A stretch of 64,000 nucleotides of DNA from Lutjanus erythropterus (taxonomy: Eukaryota; Chordata; Actinopteri; Lutjaniformes; Lutjanidae): contig CM034601.1 of assembly GCA_020091685.1 (NCBI GenBank), positions 13,316,472 through 13,380,471 of the forward strand. Direction: 5' to 3'. This document shows, piece after piece, positions 49,157-61,545 of this stretch. The notes beneath the pieces were generated by a model that was not told the origin of the DNA, ran no database searches, and worked only from the letters and a program-made list of their open reading frames with translations. A program made the position numbers and the translations under genes. How positions within the stretch are numbered: position 1 is the first letter of the stretch; each line of letters begins with the position of its first letter.

Positions 49157-49900
49157 TTAAAGGGATAGTTTGGACTATTTAATGCGGGACTATTTGGTAC
49201 TTATCAATAAACAGCTTATTACCTACAGTAGATGGCAGTTGATATCCCCCAGTTTGAAGAAGCAGAGAGGGACACAGGGTCTGCAACAAAAGGTAATTTA
49301 GCCTCTCAAAAATCCCCATCCATTTGACAGCCATTTTTGACTGGAAACAGCTATTATAGGAGCCAAATATTGCTCTTGTGAAACCAACCAAATTCCATAG
49401 GTGAAATCAGTAATTTTGCCTCGTAGAATACTGGAGTTGCTGGTCTACTGCTGCCTTGATCTGTTAGTTTGTTTGTTTTATTGATTATCTTCTGAGTCTT
49501 CAAATGATAGTTCACATTCACCAAAATCACACAATAACACAAACACGTTAACAAATCGAAGCGGCAGTAGACCAACAACATTTGTTTTCTGCGAGGTAAA
49601 ATGAGTGATTTTGCCTTTGAAGTTTGGTTGGTTTGGAGAAAGCAATATTTGGCTTATACAATGGCTGTTTCCTGACAGAAAAACACTTAAATTGATATGT
49701 GATTTTTTAGGTGGACCTTTTTTAAGGGGCTAAATTACCTTTTGTTGTTGACCCTGTCCACAGCAGTTCATTGCTTAGCTTCTCACGCTCTTACACCTCT
49801 TTGCATCTCTAGATTGGGGACGTGTCAACAGCCCTCTACTGTAGGTATCAATAAGTACCTTATACAAACCCATATTAAATCATCCAAACTATCTCCTTAA
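49157..49900. mobile_element. TTAA-bounded foldback MITE, cleaner copy
   Basis: TTAAAGGGATAGTTTGGACT at the left and CATCCAAACTATCTCCTTAA at the right are inverted repeats with TTAA junctions. The arms mirror each other through most of the element: AACCAACCAAATTCCATAGG against CTTTGAAGTTTGGTTGGTTT; GCTGGTCTACTGCTGCC against GCGGCAGTAGACCAAC; CAACAAAAGGTAATTTAGCC against GGGGCTAAATTACCTTTTGT. The centre (about 49456-49555) is unpaired. Same family as 25469-26441. Confidence 0.85.
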
Positions 49901-51900
49901 TGAAACAAGTCATAGGTCTTCTTAGAAACTATAATGGTTTGCTGATGCTTGCTTTCATTCAAGCAATCTAACTGGTCAAGCCCGTTTTTCTGTGCTGCCA
50001 GTGGCATCTTTGTCACATCTGTGCACATCAGGGAAAGGCATGTTGTGTATGACATATGTACTATTCCTATGCTGCCTGTTGGGGGATGCAGCTATACAGG
50101 ACTTCATGAACAGCCCCATGTGACCATTTGAATTTAACAATTCATGGGACTGGCACTGATTTCCCATGAGGAGTTCGCAGCCAGACATCTCAAGTGCTTG
50201 GGCAGCGATTGTGTTGTCCATTTTGTGGCCTGAATGTCCAAGTGTGCATGACTGCGGCGACAGCGAGGAGCGGTGGACTGTCAGGAACAATTTAAAATGA
50301 CATCTGCAATATTACAGATTCAGAAAAGAATCAGTTCAGGAAACAAACTCCGAACACTCCTGCAACACGCCTCTGAATCGCAAGATTCAAGGACCAAATA
50401 AAAATTTAAAGCAAACATGAGCGATTCTGGATTTAGACAGAATCAATGCGGATGTCCAGGATGGATGGTTGGAGTGATGAAAGGATTGACTGAAAAGTAG
50501 AGGAATCAAAAGATTAAGAAAGGCTGTTGTTGGCTCTGAAAGGTATACAGACTGAAAGGCGTCTGATCAATACAACCTTATCATGGTGTTAAATCCTCTC
50601 ACGTCCTGGCAGGACTGTCTGTACTTGGCCTCTTTATCTCTGATTCCATCATGCTCTCTTTTTTACTTGATCTGTTTCACTCGTTTTAAGCGGGCAGCCA
50701 CATGCTCCCGAATTGTTTTTCTTTATTGAGAGGAGAAGCTGAGAGGGGAAACAGATGCGATGAGCTCTGGAGAGATTTGGTCCGAGGCCAGCAAGGATAA
50801 TTTTCAATTTAGGCATTTAGGCAGGGTTTTACCACTACACCATCTTTTGGTAATGTGAATCTCTCCTCTTTTATGGCTCCCTCTCAGTGCAGGTGTCTGT
50901 GAGAGCGCATGCTTATGAGAGTTTAACATCTCATCCCTGTGAACTCTGCAAAAACAAAACACTATGTGAACTTGAGATCTGCCTCTCCCTCTTTACGCCC
51001 CACTCCAAGCTTCTACTCCATGTTAAGTGCCTCAGTCTGAAGCGTCATCTGTAAATGGCTCATCGCAGTTGTCCCATTTTACCTGGAGTATTCCCAGCAG
51101 GGAGGATTTAAAGAAAACAGCACAGGACAGGATGTGCAAGAAAAAGCATGTTCGCTGAACCAAAAGGAAAAAGCTGCTCCCTGAGGGGATGTGACATTCC
51201 TTAACATAACCTACTGTACATCTCTACATGTTGATGCTCCCTCGTTCTCTGTGTCTCCACAGCTGCAGCCTCTTTCCCCTTCATTTCCTCATTTATTTTG
51301 CAGCTTATTTTCTGTCTGCTTCCCCGCCAGTAATCCATTGTGTTGCCCATTTGGAGGCATTTTGTTAAAACTAGAGACATTATTTTTCTCTCTGTGTGGT
51401 CGCTCTGTTTTAAGTCACTAGTGATTCTCTTCGTGGTAGCAGAAAAACAGGAGAGAAATGAGGGGAAAATGAAAAAGAAACAGCTTGGGCAAACAAAAAT
51501 CCACATCATGCGGGCGTCTGCAAGCAGTGTGAGTGCAAGTGTTAGCTTGGTGTGTCTGGGCAGTGTCTCAGTTTGCACAATTTGTAAATAAATGGGCGTA
51601 CAACATTATTTCAAACATCAACAGAGTATATAGGCCAAATCTGATGGTTTCAATGTCAGTGAGGACAGTGACAGAGCTGGACTGCTGCTCACCAGCCATG
51701 GTAGTTCAGAAGCTACGCAGCCTCGAAGACAAGAGCTTTGAAATAGAGTTGCAACGGGGCGGGTTTGGAGCTCTGGGCAGCTTCCCAGGGGCCTCATTAG
51801 GAACAATCTGCGATAGATAGGGGAAGTGGGACACAGCTAGCAAACACACAGACAAATCACACATGTTCTCGCATACATGTGAGCTGTATCTATCTGTATG
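49901..51900. other. No gene seen; unassigned DNA
   Basis: Unique sequence with a pyrimidine-rich part at 51215-51320. The overlapping frames on both strands near 51191-51940 are short and unlike proteins. The region 50580-50930 looks unique and could include regulatory DNA. No exon was recognised. Confidence 0.35.
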
Positions 51901-51990
51901 TACACTGTAAAAAATAACACAAGAATTTAGTGGAATCAACTAACCTTTTTGTCCCCAACTTCATGTAAAAGTTTTATTTGTTCAAATTAA

Positions 51991-52576
51991 TTAAAGGGGC
52001 AATATGTTGTAATTGCACACCCAAATATGAGTTCTACAGTCCAAATAGCAAGTTGGAGGCATAAACAGAGTGCAAGACGAGTGCGACATTGTAATTTGAC
52101 AATAACAAGCAACAATGAGCCCTATACTATGAGTTAGTTAAGCTAAGCCTGTTTCCACCGTAATAACCACAAAATATAACATCAAAACCCAGTATCTAAA
52201 TAAAAAACCTTATCAGCCTTCTTTTTTAACAAGCTAACATACGACTCGCTGTAACTTTGGCTGGGAAAATGTAAACACAGGTTCGCTTAATCTGATTTCA
52301 TGGAGAATCTGACCCAGTGGCAAACATTAAGAATATCTCAGAAAAGGCCAGTCTTCTCGTTGATGGACTCGATTGAATATTAAGGACATACAGAGGCATT
52401 AAGGCTGGGTATCATTTTAAAAATTACTATACCAGAACCAATACCAGTACCCTTAAAGTGATACAGTACTTCATTTTTTTTTTTTTTTGAAGATTCTTCT
52501 TTATGAACAATGCTTGCAGTGATTAAGTTGACACAGTTTCATAACCAATTTAAAAACTACAGTGTATTAGCTTTAA
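51991..52576. mobile_element. TTAA-bounded element inserted in the outer copy (middle layer)
   Basis: Runs from TTAAAGGGGCAATATGTTGT to TATTAGCTTTAA. Its interior (CTGTTTCCACCGTAATAACC, CACAGGTTCGCTTAATCTGA, TCATGGAGAATCTGACCCAG, TTTCATAACCAATTTAAAAA) aligns with the uninterrupted relative at 54731-55142. AGTGCAAGACGAGTGCGACA is shared with 59505 onward. Confidence 0.7.
52405..52526. repeat. Repeat inserted in the middle layer (innermost)
   Basis: GGCTGGGTATCATTTTAAAA, then AATACCAGTACCCTTAAAGT and GAAGATTCTTCTTTATGAAC with GCTTGCAGTGATTAAG is absent from the relative at 54731-55142, which reads straight through. It matches the insert at 26046-26395. ATTAA-like words border it. A 16-base T run lies at about 52473-52488. 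Confidence 0.7.
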
Positions 52577-53064
52577 AATAGGTCATGGTTGCTTGTTTCC
52601 ACAATAATAAAATCGCTGTGAACCCCAATGAAAGTGAGTATTAAATTCAGTCTCCCCCTTACACCTAAAAATTTAATAAATTCACTGGGAGCAGTTTTAT
52701 ATATTGTCTTTGTGCTGATGCTGGAACAAAGTAGCTCCAACAGGAGCAGCTGCAGCTGTAAGTTCTTTGTGTGAAATGATGAACTGATTCGTCAAACTGA
52801 AAAAATATGAAAGGAAATCAAGTTTGTTTGCCATGTTTGTCAGTGTGACTGAAGAGTTTTTGGTTCAACTTAATATCTTAATCTTTGCACATGTTTTCCC
52901 AGTACAACTTAATTAATATCAAGCTTTATTAATAGAAAAGTTGATTTGTTTTGAATCATTACAAAATTACAAGTTTTTTTTCGTCTTCTCTTCAAATTCA
53001 GTCAAGTTAAAATTTTGAGGCAGCCCAACTTTATTTTAGGTCAAAACATTTTTTTTATAGTGTA

Positions 53065-54730
53065 TGCTGTTTCTCTCTCTGTCTCTCTCTCTCTGTCTCT
53101 CTCTCTCACACACACACACATGCAGACCCATTGCAGGGGGCGAAAGCAAGCCTTAGAGCTTGACAGAGTGCAAAAGTAATTGGCAATAAAGTGAAGTGTC
53201 AGGACTGCTGTGTGCACCAAGCTCCATGCAAATGCCAGAAACAAGTTTAGACGAATGAGAAGAAAAAAAAACTTTGATAGTGCCACTTGAAATTTCTGCA
53301 AAAAAGAGCTAATTGAAATCACAGTGTTTCTTTGATGCAATGTTGTTATTTTGTCAGTTTACTTAATTAATTTCATGTGTTTTTGTGTGTGTTCATGAGT
53401 GTGCATGTGTATATCTGTGTGTGTGTGGATGTGCATGTGTGTTGGGTCATTAGCTACAACAGCTTTGGCTCATTGTGACTTTTAGAGCGTCTCCAGAGTT
53501 GATCTCACACGAAGTGTCATTAAGCCACTCGTCTTTTCACGCAGCTGGTGAGCGTCAGTGTGTACGCCTCAATGTGTGTGTGTGTGCGTGCCTGTGTGTG
53601 TGTGTCCATATACTGGGAGCAGGCTGTGTTCCGACACCCTACATTTAGCTCCTCTACAGCTCGCTGGTGGAGCTCCATATGGTGTCTCTCAGTTTCTACC
53701 TCATCCACCCATCACAATGTGTGATTTATGCTTTTTTAATAGGCAGGCACCCATACAAACACACACAGAGAGACAGGATGCAGTAAAAAAAAACATTTCC
53801 CCTTTAAAGTAACAACTTTCCTTTGGGAGGTGCTAGAGTAGGTGAATTGAAAAAAGAGATGACCACATTTATACCTAAGACGGTTACACCTGGTGAGGAA
53901 GTCAGCTAAAATGCCAGCCTTTTCCACACTGCAAAAAAAAGTTGTCATATTTTAATATATTAAGTTCTTTTGGCTCATCAAGCTGAAGCATGAGTGTACA
54001 GTATCTTTTGCTCGTTATGTCAAAGATTAAATCCAACCCACATAATCATCTGCTCCCTCTCACATATAATCTGTAACTCTTCACTTTCAGACACACTGGC
54101 TAAAAGACAGATACCGTTGAAATGCCTCATGCAATTCTCTTCAATATCTAACTAATATGGAAGGAGTCTCTGTAATGTATGTCTGTCCTATGTCCTTTTT
54201 TCTAAACAACCGTTCATGCAATTGACCTCACACTTGGCAGATGTATGGCTGAGGGCCCAGGTAAGTGCAGTGCTGAGTGCAAGCGCACCGCTGCAAATAC
54301 ACACCGTGCAGCGGATTGAGAGGGGACCCCTATTAACTGTTACACCACTGAATGGCATGCTGTATATATCCTGTCCATCACTCACTATGGTGCATTCAAG
54401 CACAGAGAAAGAAAGAGTCACAGGAGATGTTTCATTGTAGTTAAGTCTTTAAACTTGTTGGACATCTTGTAACGCTTTTTTTCCCCACTATGGCCGGGTC
54501 CAAAATAAGTAGGCTATCACTTAGCAATGACTGCAGCCAGTTGATTATCTCACGTTTGTACTTAAGCTGAGTGCTATTTTTCCTATGTTGAATCCCAATT
54601 CAACATATGACACTTAATGTAAAATAATTAAATTAATAAATAAATAAATAAATACATTTTTAAAAATGCCAAAAAATCTTCTTCTTTCAAACCATTTTAC
54701 TATACAGTAAAAAACTATTTTTATCCTTAT
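53065..54730. other. No gene seen; microsatellites
   Basis: Contains a compound CT/CA microsatellite (53072-53121), TG-rich text at 53380-53440, and TG runs at about 53573-53606. CACTGCAAAAAAAAGTTGTC at 53928 looks like a transposon end without a partner. (AATA)n lies near 54630-54652. No exon. Confidence 0.45.
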
Positions 54731-55142
54731 TTAAAGTTACCACAAGGAACTCTCATGTTAGAAGAACACTGGAAATTTAATGAACCAAAAGAATGAAAGT
54801 TAGTACAAGGAAATGTCATATTTTGACGATTTTGGGAGGCAGACAAAAGCCATGTTTCCACCGTCATACCCACAAAACGTAGCATCAAAAATAAAATTAA
54901 CTAAATTGAAATCTCATCCTGTTTCTTTTTAACTGGTTAATGTACTACTCATTATCTGAAAAACTGTAAACGCAAACCTGATCCACGGAGAATTCGACCT
55001 GGTGGCAGGCATTAAGAATAAATTTATAAACAGCCAGTCGTCTCATGGATGGTTTCAACAACTCATTTAGGTAAATTACAGGCATCAGTAATAAGTTGTG
55101 ACTGTTTCATAACCATTTAAAAACTCCTTGTAGTAGCTTTAA
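54731..55142. mobile_element. TTAA-bounded MITE with TTAAAGYTACYACAAGGA ends
   Basis: TTAAAGTTACCACAAGGAAC on the left and ACTCCTTGTAGTAGCTTTAA on the right are inverted repeats. The interior (CATGTTTCCACCGTCATACC, GAGAATTCGACCTGGTGGCA) is uninterrupted over 412 bases and serves as the reference for the broken relative at 51991-52576. No coding sequence. Confidence 0.8.
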
Positions 55143-58100
55143 GTTTAACAGCGTATTTATTAATTTACAATTGCGTTGATGACTCACTGTTATTTTATAG
55201 TTTTTTCTGCTAACTGAATGGGGCTTTGATTTCAATGGGGCCGTAAGATTCTCTTGTGAGCTTTTGCATGCTCTAACATTATGAGTGAGTCGATTTTGAA
55301 ATTGTTTGGATAAGCGGTTCTCAAGTAAAGCTGCAAGCAGAGGCCATTCATCAGATGTTTCTGAGCAGGCACTGGAGTAGTACTGTAAACAGAAACAACA
55401 CAAATGTTTTATTCATTGTATTCTTTTTATTTTGAATGAATGTCAATAGCTGATTTGTTTCAACATAGTTATATGGAATATACTGTATGCCATGTTTGAC
55501 ATGCTATCAAATAGTCCATTGTTGTCAGGTACAGTATGTAACTCACTGTTGTTTAAAATGTTTTTATCAAAACACGATTCTATAGGAAAATAATACTAAT
55601 TCTTAATGACAAAACACTAAAAACTCATACAGATTATTTCTGCAGCGTGGCCAAAAATGTCAGTCAAAAATAAATGTATGAAGTAATGTAGGCTCGTGGC
55701 AGGAGATGGCGAATCTCGCAGTGTTTGACTTCAGTCTATTAATTGATCCATCACTCCTCGTGCAGAGTATGCTGAGAATCTTCAAAGCATCTGTGACTAA
55801 ATATAAAGCAGCACAGAAGTATTTTTACCTCAAAGCTGCTCATGTAGCTTGCAGTCATGTGACATTCAATCAGATCTACTGTGTAAAAGGATGCACATGT
55901 ATACTGTACTGTATATGCAAATACATGCTAATCCATATACTTACGTATATAGCCAGGTATTTCTGGCATGCCGATACAGAGTGCACGCAGTTTGTCAGTT
56001 TCCCTCAGGTAAACTCCTACTGTTCAATAACATACAGAAACTACCCTGTAATGAGCCCAGATGGCACAGTAGGAGGGTCTGTGTTCCTCTCCTCCCCACC
56101 AGGCGGAAAACCATTCACAGTATATTATACTGTATATCCTCTGGCAGCAGCATCATACTCTTAGGGGTGCAGACAAGCAAAACAGCTTTTCTGTGCTGTT
56201 ATCAAGAGGAGATTTAGACATAGATACAAATGTACACCTTTTTCACAGAAGACACTTAGCATGTCACAGTAGGAAAAGCAGGTGTAAATAATATAAATAG
56301 AAGCTAAATTCCATTAAGCTGCTTCAGTTTCAGGGTCCTGCACTGTGAACACTGGTACACTGTGTCTCTTAATCCACCTGCATTTTCAATTAGCGCATAA
56401 AAACCTGAGTGGAAAAAGTTGCAAAAAAGTTTTAATGCTCTGCTGAGATGGAAAAGAAAGCATGGAGACAGACTGAGCTCATAAATCATGACATGAACCT
56501 TGTGACTTAAATGTCCACTGAAGCTTTTGCTTCCCTGAAGAGACAAAAAGTTAAGGCAGATGAAGGCAGATACAGAATAATAAAGAGACGTAACATTCCT
56601 CAGATGAATGCATTAAACAAACATGAACCTCAAATTTCCATTAAATTTTTTACATTGTTTTCTTTCATATGAGATTTGACTCTCTTTCATCTCAGTTTTC
56701 CATCTTTTTCTGCAATGGTTTAATGGCACCCTCCGACTGTTCGGAGGCTGTTTGATGGGCAGGGGTGGAAAAAAAAAATTCAAAAAAGGGCACCAGCTGT
56801 ATGTGGTGGGGAACCAGCAATCCCAAAGTGTGTCAGCAATATCTCTGAATGCAGGAACTCACTGTTACCATGGACATTTTCACCACACCCGTGAAAGGGT
56901 AGTTCTGCTAGTAGGCTAGATAGTTAGACTAACTAGTAGTAGCTAACATGAGTTGTACTAATAATACTGTTATACTGCAATGAATATAATAACTATACAA
57001 ACACACAACAACAGCAGTGTCTTCTGTATGTTTCTGAGTAGTGGAACACAGAATGAAAGCCAGCCAAACATTCAAAAACAACATCCGAGTCAGGCTTCAT
57101 TCTTAAAATAATTATGTATACCGTCTTGTACCTTTGCTTTTTTCTCCAATCTTTTTTTTTTTTTTTTTGGCTCAGAATAAAATGCTTTATAGTCAGGATT
57201 CATCTTGTAGCGGGTTGGATTGGTTCCCGGCAGAAACCCACAAAAGAGTTTCTGAAACATCAATGTGAAGTGGAGTGAATGAATAGGAAATTCACACCCA
57301 TCATTTATAACTTTTTTGGATTAATAAAAAAAATGCACTGTACTGTCAGTACAATATGGTATTGTTCTTAGGTTAGGGTGCCAATGTCCACGTCCGCATT
57401 CAAAATGTCTTTGTACTGTGCCAGTCCTAACACCAATATATTCTGGATTATTGGTGTAATTATCTTTATTGAGTTTCTATCTGTTTTAACCTCTCTCTGT
57501 GTCATCAGCAGATTTATTGATGAAAAATTGTTCTGACAGCCATTTCTATATTTGTATATAACTTTTCTACATGTGTAAGAGCTTGCTGAGACTCATCAAA
57601 AAAAAAAATTGCAGTGTGAATGCTGATTGCAGCTGGCAGGTGTTGGTGGCTTTGTTTGTATGTGTGCTTGAAGGATTTCATGTGCCAGATGTCGGCTCCC
57701 TTTAGCAACACTTGTGACTCAGCAGGACAACACGGGAGAATGAAAATCTCTCTGAATCGCTCCCGTCTTTCTCTTTCACTGTTACGCTCTGCTGACCATA
57801 TGTTGCTCTTCATGTTGGATTGGATTTGGAGGAGTCTCTCTGGCCTCGATTCCAAACCCAACTCTCCTGCTTTACCCCTCCGCTCTCCAGCCATCCAGCT
57901 GCCTGTGTGAGATATACCACATCCCTAATCTTCTAATTGGTAGGTAGCCTCGGCCATTACCTGAGCGATGACAGGGTGGAATCGATAAGAGGCACAATGC
58001 TAAACGATGTGTCCCGCTGTTTCTCTCTATTTCTCTCTGCCTAGTTCTCAGTCTGGGCCCATTTTGCTCTCTCTATCACCCTCTCTGTTTAAATTCACGG

Positions 58101-59504
58101 TATCCAAGGCAACAGCCATTCAATCTCAACGTGACGGTGAAATGAGCACTCCTTTAATTTGTCTTTATTACTGCCCCGTTGTTCTATTCTTCATCTTCAT
58201 CCCATATTTCATACACACTTCGTATGAAAGAGCATGCAAAGGTTTGCAGAATGTCTCTCCATCAGCTCAGAGGTAATCAATGCAAACCTGGTTCTCAATC
58301 AATGCCACTAATTTACCCCCAGCAGCCCCCACCGCTCTCAAATTATGCATTATTCACTGTGTGCCACTGCATGACATAGTGCGGCCTGTTTGATGAACAG
58401 TCCTTTAATGGACTTTGATGACAGATGTAAATGGAGGGAACATCATGCTGGAGAAATGGAGAGAAGAGAGGGGTCAGATAGACATGGCTATTTAGAAAAA
58501 TAAGAATGATTCTATTCATATTTAGCCACAAAAAAATGTTTCAGAGTTGCTCATCATTTCTACTTTCTACTCATCCTTGTTTTCATTGTATAATAAGCAA
58601 ATGAGTATCATCATCATCATCATCACATCATCGTCAGACAGCTGAGCGGCATTCATTTACAGGCAAAAAGAAAAAGAAGCTCTCTGAGTAGCACCTCGTT
58701 GTGGATAAACATTTGTCTGTCTTTCTTTGCAATGCGACACTTTACGCTCACCACACACCATTTGAATAAAGGCATCTTCATTCGAAGCTGTGTGAAAAGA
58801 CAGCACTTCTTGGACTATTGTCACGTCTGAGCTTCTCGAATATGTGCATGCATACAGAGCAGAAAATGAATAAATTCCCCAGGGAGAATTATGTAGGGTT
58901 GAAAATCTTATTTGAAGCCTGCAGTGAGCGGTCCCTCCAGATTATTCTCCTAAGCGGAGGCAGAAAATGGCGACAATCAGTGATTTTCTAACGCAGGGGC
59001 AGAACTTCATAAAGCTCTGTCATGGTCGACCAAATACCAGTAAACAAAAATAAATAAATGAATAAATACATGATGGATGAGAGGGAGAGAGAAATTCATA
59101 AAGTTCAGAAAAATGCTTTTATCCTTTGGTCAATATCTGTTGATGTCAACAGATTCATCATATTGTGACAGCAGTTACGTATATACACATAACCATATGC
59201 ACACTTTGGCTTGCACCTGCTTAAATTAAATCCTAAAATCATACTTTAAATGTCAGAAATAACGATATGAAAAACAATATAATACAAAAATAAATAGAAG
59301 TGGACAAACTGGAGATGCTGCTCCAAGAAACACAGTTTAATTTCTCTGCTCCCTATTTACTGAACTCCAAAAATGAGTACTGTGGTCAAAAGATGGTATT
59401 TTAAGTGAACTAAGTCTCTATTTAATACATGGTCTATGGTTTCCTGCGTCTCCTGACTCCCTCCTCCTTTCCAGAGTTAAGGAAACTCAGGCAGGTTGCA
59501 GGAA
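55143..59504. other. Long stretch without recognised genes
   Basis: Includes a T run (57151-57168), an A run (57600-57609) and a CATCAT run near 58609-58625. The 152-residue forward frame at 55706 has no start context, splice signals or protein-like composition. 57590-58150 alternates pyrimidine-rich and unique DNA. A separate entry covers 58230-58430. Confidence 0.4.
58230..58430. promoter_or_regulatory. Candidate conserved non-coding element
   Basis: Unique sequence with packed AT cores and GC blocks: AGGTAATCAATGCAAACCTG, AATGCCACTAATTTACCCCC, CTCAAATTATGCATTATTCA, CTTTAATGGACTTTGATGAC. No repeat words. The layout resembles vertebrate developmental enhancers; conservation was not testable. 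Confidence 0.3.
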
Positions 59505-59620
59505 CACTGAAGGAGTGCAAGACGCATGCAACATGGTAAACTGACAATAACAAGCGACAACAAGTCCTCCACTGTAAGCTGATCAGCTGTCTGAAAATCT
59601 AAACCTAAGCCTGTTATCCT
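59505..59620 (+). repeat. Fragment of the middle-layer element family
   Basis: GGAGTGCAAGACGCATGCAA, then AACTGACAATAACAAGCGAC and TCTAAACCTAAGCCTGTT align with 52067-52155 (GAGTGCAAGACGAGTGCGAC, TTTGACAATAACAAGCAACA, AAGCTAAGCCTGTTTCC). Only this portion is present. Confidence 0.6.
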
Positions 59621-59744
59621 GAAAACAAAAACCCACTGCTCTGAAAATACACAATCTGAAGTCTGAGTTCAATGACTGTCTGCCAGACTCCATTAACATA
59701 GTGTTTAACTTAATCGTAATGAACATCTACTCCTTCTAAAAGAA

Positions 59745-60115
59745 ATATGCAAAATTAAGTATTTTATTGTCTCAACCTAACCAAGTACTTTTTGTGCCTA
59801 AACATAACCAGACTGCAACCGTTTTACAATGTAAACCATGTGTGTAATGTCATGTGACTCACATAACATATTCAAGGTCCAGTGCCAGTATTCTTTACCA
59901 ATAATATATGTTGTTTTGGGAGTAAACTTGGGTGGATGGTTAGTATTAAAACCACTTGGTTAGATTCAAGAAAAGATTGTGGTTTGCATTAAAATAACTA
60001 TATGTCACTTACGCAGTGGAGGCAACACAACAGAAGTCTAACAATACTAAATTTAATCAAAACTTTAAATAACAACATAAGCTTTTTATATTTTTACACA
60101 GGATTCGAACCTTGG
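59745..60115. repeat. Two inverted partial copies of the ACAGGACTTT/B-box repeat
   Basis: The left part is forward (AACCTAACCAAGTACTTTTT, AATGTAAACCATGTGTGTAA, as at 40195-40255). The right part is reversed: CACAGGATTCGAACCTTGG, whose complement is CCAAGGTTCGAATCCTGTG, corresponding to the start of the copy at 39550. GGTTCGAATCC (minus strand, 60111-60101) fits the RNA polymerase III B-box, so the family may be a tRNA-derived SINE, though no A-box was located. Confidence 0.45.
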
Positions 60116-61148
60116 TCTCCTGTGTTTGTTTACCTTCCATCACTCCTTATACTTCTCCTGCCATATTTATCTTGTCCACTAGGGCGTCGCCTAACAATAA
60201 ATGGACATATCAGTTGCAATAAGCTGCGTGCACATATGACCAATGCACGTTTTTCAGTTGAGGATGGGCCGCACTTAATTTTGTCAGTCACTCTCCTGGC
60301 ATGAGACAGCAGTAGTCCTTCATTGCAGATTGTTCTCCTTATGCTGAGAAAACAAACAGCCAGAGGTGAAAAAAATGTATACGGTTCCCTGCTGACTAAA
60401 CAGCAACGTAAACAGACAGAGAGATCTTGATAGAATACAGCGAGGACAGTAAAATGAGCAGATTTATCCAGTGTTAGCGGCTTTTTCTTACTACCAACAT
60501 TACATTTGAACCTTGTGTAATATCTCTGTGAGCTAAGAATAGTAGCTCCTTTATTTGGAACAGGCTGCTGAAACTCCTGCTCGCATGTTGGCTTTTAATT
60601 AGGACATTTTCTGAATTTCAGCCTGGTAATCTGTGAATATTCCTGAAAAGCTCTTGCTGTTCTCCAGACCAATTAAAATACAGCATACAAAACGGCCTCA
60701 AAGGGCCCCTTAGGTAGTCTCGCCTTGTGCTCGACAGGCTCTCTGTCAAAACTTGTCTGCCAGAGCAGGGGATATTTACATATTGAGCATGGAAACAGAT
60801 ATCATTGCACTGATACTGAGCTGCTACTTGTGTATTAAGGAGGGAGGATGGGGGGGGGGGGTTAATCACAGCAAGCTGGATCAGCCCAGACTCACTCTGT
60901 AGCACTTGTAACCTACAAAAGCCCTTGCTCCTTTTTCAAAGCAATGTCACTTTTAGACAGCGGTACACAGGGGATTTTTGTGGCAGAAGCTCTTCAGATT
61001 TTTTATTAGCATCAGTGTTAAGAAGATGCTGACAGAATGTGATGCTCAGTCATTAAAGGCTTGTGTTAATTGAGCTCTAATCACCTTGTCAGACCCTTGT
61101 AAATGTTGAGCTGGGTGGTGAGTTGACATGTAGATGGTAAATTGAGTT
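60116..61148. other. No gene seen; includes a unique segment
   Basis: 60520-60720 is non-repetitive, with TTTTAATTAGGACATTTTCT and CGGCCTCAAAGGGCCCCTTA, and is a weak enhancer candidate. A ten-base G run lies at 60851-60860. 61020-61110 has TTGTGTTAATTGAGCTCTAA. No exon recognised. Confidence 0.35.
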
Positions 61149-61545
61149 TTAAAGGTCCAGTGTGTAAGATTTATGGGGATCTGTCGGCAGAATATGGCGG
61201 AAATATAGCATAATATTCAGAGTATCTTTTCATTAGTATATAATCATATGAAAATAAGCATCATGAGACTTTGGTATGCGGGTCCTCTTCCAGGTTTCAC
61301 TCCATGTTTCTAGCCCAAACTGGACAAATCAAACCCTGCCTGTGGAAGAGTGACGCGGGGTGTTTGGCATTGGCAAGCTAGCTGTTTTATATCTACACAG
61401 ACTGCAGGTCCTCTTCTACAGAATCTGCACGTTGCACCGCCATGTTTCTGCAGTTGCACAGAACCTGCAAACCAAACACTGGCTCTAGATACGGCCTTTA
61501 GTGTTTCAGACAAGTTTCATGGCCATTGTATTGTCTTTATGGTGT
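61149..61545 (+). mobile_element. AGGTCCAGTGTGTAAG-type element, longer rearranged copy
   Basis: Starts TTAAAGGTCCAGTGTGTAAG and continues CAGAATATGGCGGAAATATA, TTCATTAGTATATAATCATA and AAACCAAACACTGGCTCTAG. CCATGTTTCT occurs twice (61302, 61441), followed each time by a similar phrase, so an internal segment seems duplicated. No matching right terminus was found. Confidence 0.7.

Larger units (their letters stand above)
51901..53064. mobile_element. TACACTGTAAAAAA element, interrupted copy (outer layer)
   Basis: Starts TACACTGTAAAAAATAACAC, then GTGGAATCAACTAACCTTTT, which matches 30687 onward. After TTCAAATTAATT it is broken. The family text returns by about 52845 (GACTGAAGAGTTTTTGGTTC, then AAAATTTTGAGGCAGCCCAA) and closes with TTTTTTATAGTGTA. 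The intact copy is 365 bases; this one spans 1,164, so about 0.8 kb was inserted. Confidence 0.75.

Noticed and set aside
51201..51578. 125-residue reverse frame with basic and acidic stretches
   Set aside because: It overlaps several frames on the other strand, has no splice context, and its charge comes from the complement of a pyrimidine-rich stretch.
55706..56164. 152-residue forward frame
   Set aside because: No resemblance to a known protein, no splice signals or promoter seen, AT-rich codons with TATA-like text in the middle; consistent with chance.
60095..60115. Possible tRNA T-arm (GGTTCGAATCC on the minus strand)
   Set aside because: No acceptor, D-arm or anticodon stem could be paired around it, and related text lies in a repeat family, so it is not called as a tRNA gene.
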